Position numbers and translations under genes: made by a program. A model generated the notes under the pieces. That model did no database searches. It was not told the DNA's origin and saw only the letters and a program-made list of their open reading frames with translations. Shown piece by piece: positions 61,954 to 64,000 of a DNA stretch of 64,000 nt (its first letter is position 1; the number at the start of each line of letters is the position of its first letter). Source of the DNA: JBKCUK01 sp046318415 (lineage in GTDB: Bacteria; Pseudomonadota; Alphaproteobacteria; Caedimonadales; Caedimonadaceae); assembly GCA_046318415.1 (NCBI GenBank), contig JBKCUK010000010.1, forward strand, positions 1 to 64,000, given 5' to 3'.

Positions 61954-62490
61954 ATGATGAATCAGCAGCCAGTCCGCATTTGCATTGCCAAATTTGGCCG
62001 CCCGCAAGGGGTGCGCGGCTGGTTGCGTCTTCATGTGTTTACTGAAGATCCAGATGCGGTCTTTAAATACAAGCCCGTAACCGATGGGACAGGGACACGC
62101 CAGTTCGCTTTGAAGAGAACAAGTTACCTGGCTGACGGCACGGCCATCGTCGAGGTGGATGGGGTGAAAACCCGCGACGCAGCTGAAAGCCTGGTCAATA
62201 CTGAACTCTACATTGAGCGCAGTATTCTGCCAGAGCTTGACGGTGACGAGGGCTTTTATCACGCGGACCTTGTGGGTTTGCGTGTGGAAGATCTCAACGG
62301 GCGTACCTTAGGGGCAATCACGGCGGTGCTCAATTATGGCGCTGGTGATTTGCTTGAGGTGCGGCTGGCCTCAAAGCGTGCCAGTGTCTTGGTGCCTTTC
62401 ACCGAGGATGCTGTGCCGGTTGTGGATGTAAAACAAGGCTTTGTGCGCCTGGATCCTGACCTCGCTTTTGTGGGCGAGGATGAAGACTAA
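61954..62490 (+). CDS. rimM: Ribosome maturation factor RimM
   Basis: This protein of about 178 residues has an N-terminal RimM domain (ICIAKFGRPQGVRGWLRLHVFTE) and a C-terminal PRC barrel (HADLVGLRVEDLNGRTLG ... VPFTEDAVPVVDV). It assists S19-region maturation of the 30S subunit. Start is ATG 61954 or 61957. Gap to rpsP is 15 bases. Confidence 0.93.
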   Translation: MMNQQPVRICIAKFGRPQGVRGWLRLHVFTEDPDAVFKYKPVTDGTGTRQFALKRTSYLADGTAIVEVDGVKTRDAAESLVNTELYIERSILPELDGDEGFYHADLVGLRVEDLNGRTLGAITAVLNYGAGDLLEVRLASKRASVLVPFTEDAVPVVDVKQGFVRLDPDLAFVGEDED

Positions 62491-62493
62491 ATC

Positions 62494-63207
62494 ATGAAGG
62501 TTAAGGTCTTCACGCTCTTTCCCGAGATGTTCCCAGGTTCTCTTGGATACTCCATTACGGGAAGGGCGCTTCAGGAAGGGACGTGGTCCCTTGATGCGGT
62601 GAATATCCGCGATTATGCCTTTGATAAGCATAAGTCGGTGGATGACACGGCATTCGGTGGGGGGCCTGGTATGGTGATGCGCCCAGATGTTTTGGATGCA
62701 GCCTTAAGCGACCACTACCAAAAGGCGCGCCCAAGTGCCTTGATTTACTTGTCCCCAAGGGGAGCGCCCTTTTGCCAAGATCGTGCAAAAGATCTTGCTA
62801 AGTGTGCGCAAATAGGGTTACTGTGTGGGCGTTTCGAAGGCGTTGATCAGCGCCTTTTGGACGCCTGGCAGTTTGAAGAAGTAAGCATCGGCGATTATGT
62901 GCTGACCGGAGGTGAGCAAGCAGCCATGGTGCTTATTGATGCATGTGTACGATTGCTTCCAGGCGTGATAGGCTGCGAACAATCGTTGGATGAAGAAAGT
63001 TTTTCTTCAGGACTTCTTGAATATCCTCAATACACTCGTCCGCGGGTGTGGCAGGGAGCTGAAGTTCCTGAAATATTAGCCTCGGGTCATCATGAAAAGA
63101 TTGCAAGATGGCGCCGGGAACAAGCAGAGCAACTCACACGGCAGCGGCGTCCGGATCTGTGGGCACGCTATGAAGAACGCCTGCAGAAGAAAGGGAATGA
63201 ACAATGA
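62494..63207 (+). CDS. trmD: tRNA (guanine37-N1)-methyltransferase
   Basis: This 237-residue SPOUT enzyme has the trefoil-knot motifs LLCGRFEGVDQRLLD and GDYVLTGGEQAAMVLIDACV, and the N-terminal FTLFPEMFPG. It methylates G37 next to the anticodon and prevents frameshifting. It follows rimM by three bases and overlaps rplS (ATGA). Confidence 0.96.
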   Translation: MKVKVFTLFPEMFPGSLGYSITGRALQEGTWSLDAVNIRDYAFDKHKSVDDTAFGGGPGMVMRPDVLDAALSDHYQKARPSALIYLSPRGAPFCQDRAKDLAKCAQIGLLCGRFEGVDQRLLDAWQFEEVSIGDYVLTGGEQAAMVLIDACVRLLPGVIGCEQSLDEESFSSGLLEYPQYTRPRVWQGAEVPEILASGHHEKIARWRREQAEQLTRQRRPDLWARYEERLQKKGNEQ

Positions 63208-63593
63208 ACATTATTCAACAGTTTGAGCAAGAGCAGATCGAAAAATTAACCGCCAGCAACCCTGTGCCAGAGTTCCGTCCTGGCGATACCCTTCGCGTGC
63301 ACGTGAAGGTGGTTGAAGGTGACCGCGAGCGTACACAGGCCTATGAAGGTGTATGCATTGCGCGCAGCAATGCGGCCATCAATTCTTCCGTGACCGTTCG
63401 CAAGATTTCCTTCGGTGAGGGTGTCGAGCGCGTTTTCCCACTCTACTCACCCAATATTCGCATTGAAGTTGTTCGTCGTGGTGACGTACGCCGTGCAAAG
63501 CTTTATTACCTGCGCAGTCGCCGTGGTAAAAGTGCACGTATTGCCGAGCGCACCACCTACAACCAAGCCGCAAAGGAAGCGCAAAAGGCTTAA
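63204..63593 (+). CDS. rplS: 50S ribosomal protein L19
   Basis: This 129-residue protein starts MNIIQQFEQEQIEKL and contains FRPGDTLRVHVKVVEGDRER, EGVERVFPLYSPNI and KLYYLRSRRGKSARI. It lies at the 30S-50S interface. It overlaps the trmD stop by four bases and ends the operon. Confidence 0.97.
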   Translation: MNIIQQFEQEQIEKLTASNPVPEFRPGDTLRVHVKVVEGDRERTQAYEGVCIARSNAAINSSVTVRKISFGEGVERVFPLYSPNIRIEVVRRGDVRRAKLYYLRSRRGKSARIAERTTYNQAAKEAQKA

Positions 63594-63638
63594 AAGCTAC
63601 TGGCTTTTAACGTTTTGTTTTCCAAATAGTTGCTATAG

Positions 63639-63687
63639 ACGAAAGCGTCCTTGTGTCTTGACACAACGGGCGCTTCGTTGTTTTTTT
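63639..63687 (+). terminator. Rho-independent terminator after rplS
   Basis: A long imperfect stem (ACGAAAGCGTCCTTGTGTC, then CACAACGGGCGCTTCGTT) with the loop TTGA ends in GTTTTTTT (63680-63687). It separates the ribosomal operon from pdhA. Confidence 0.85.
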
Positions 63688-63719
63688 GTCATAGAGAAAC
63701 ACCACGATGGAGGAACGTC

Positions 63720-64000
63720 TTGGCTACAGTCAGTAAAGGAAAACGCGGCGCAATCACGCCAGCCAACGTGACGGCCGACATGGCGTTGGCCTTTTACCGT
63801 GACATGCTGCTCATTCGCCGCTTTGAGGAAAAGTCAGGGCAGCTCTACGGGATGGGATTGATTGCTGGCTTTTGTCATCTTTACATTGGCCAAGAAGCCG
63901 TTGTGGTTGGTATTCAAAGTGCTCTTGAATCCCAAGATACCATCATTACCGCCTATCGCGATCACGGCCATATGCTGGCGGCAGGAATGGAGTCCCGTGG
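63720..64000 (+). CDS. pdhA: Pyruvate dehydrogenase E1 alpha subunit, 5' part
   Basis: The window holds the first 93 codons. The protein starts at TTG 63720 behind GGAGGAA (63709-63715). It contains FYRDMLLIRRFEEKSGQLYG, GFCHLYIGQEAVVVGIQSAL and ITAYRDHGHMLAAGM, typical of E1-alpha. It decarboxylates pyruvate with TPP, together with PdhB. The remainder lies beyond the window. An ATG at 63707 is out of frame with the protein. Confidence 0.93.
   Translation, partial: MATVSKGKRGAITPANVTADMALAFYRDMLLIRRFEEKSGQLYGMGLIAGFCHLYIGQEAVVVGIQSALESQDTIITAYRDHGHMLAAGMESR

Overview
The window is a gene-dense chromosomal segment of an alphaproteobacterium, with no phage, insertion sequence or CRISPR array visible. 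The assignment rests on gene order: mdh-sucC-sucD-sucA-sucB-lpd, dapF-mtaB-ftsY opposite ffh-rpsP-rimM-trmD-rplS, tig-clpP-clpX-lon, and hup followed by tRNA-Val. Several features suggest a host-associated lineage (Rickettsiales/Holosporales-like; this is inference): thiamine salvage under a TPP riboswitch, many exported proteins of unknown function, a GTCAT-CGCGAG palindromic repeat, and degraded coding stretches.

Layout. 1-1733: the end of a leucine-rich-repeat protein, an ftsB-like gene, hup and tRNA-Val. 1905-14446: an almost complete Tad (tight adherence, type IVc pilus) locus: flp pilin, three TadE/TadG-like pseudopilins, a divergent tadD lipoprotein, then cpaA-cpaB-cpaC-cpaD-cpaE-cpaF-tadB-tadC and a trailing alpha/beta hydrolase. 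14414-18627: AMP nucleosidase, two CAT-anticodon tRNAs (Ile2 and fMet), and a TPP riboswitch driving thiamine pyrophosphokinase plus an SSS-family transporter. 18506-23965 (minus): an RND efflux pair, the SRP RNA, a flavin reductase-like protein and an MgtC protein. 24125-30455 (minus): gap, tkt, an unknown exported protein, NAD(P)HX repair and DUF1653. 30602-42534 (plus): an unknown exported protein, an esterase and the TCA block. 42535-52045: a palindromic repeat, endonuclease III, a solute-binding protein, an MFS exporter, tRNA-Leu and the tig-clpP-clpX-lon proteostasis block. 52406-55441: a cluster of four exported proteins of unknown function, including two tandem paralogs that share six cysteines. 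55442-60122: dapF-mtaB-ftsY between two gene-poor stretches with decayed reading frames. 60123-64000: ffh-rpsP-rimM-trmD-rplS and the start of pdhA.

How the genes work together. SRP RNA, Ffh and FtsY give a complete SRP targeting pathway. sucA, sucB and lpd form the 2-oxoglutarate dehydrogenase complex, which feeds sucCD; mdh closes the segment. The Tad genes supply pilin, pseudopilins, prepilin peptidase, secretin, ATPase and inner-membrane platform. The riboswitch unit imports thiamine (inferred) and pyrophosphorylates it to cofactor for E1-type enzymes such as SucA, PdhA and transketolase, all encoded here.

The most novel signals are the six-cysteine exported pair (54253-55441), the riboswitch whose 3' strand doubles as the thiN ribosome-binding site, the SRP RNA gene abutting the RND adaptor start, and the 526-bp spacer before sucA that carries orphan minus-strand terminator-like structures.
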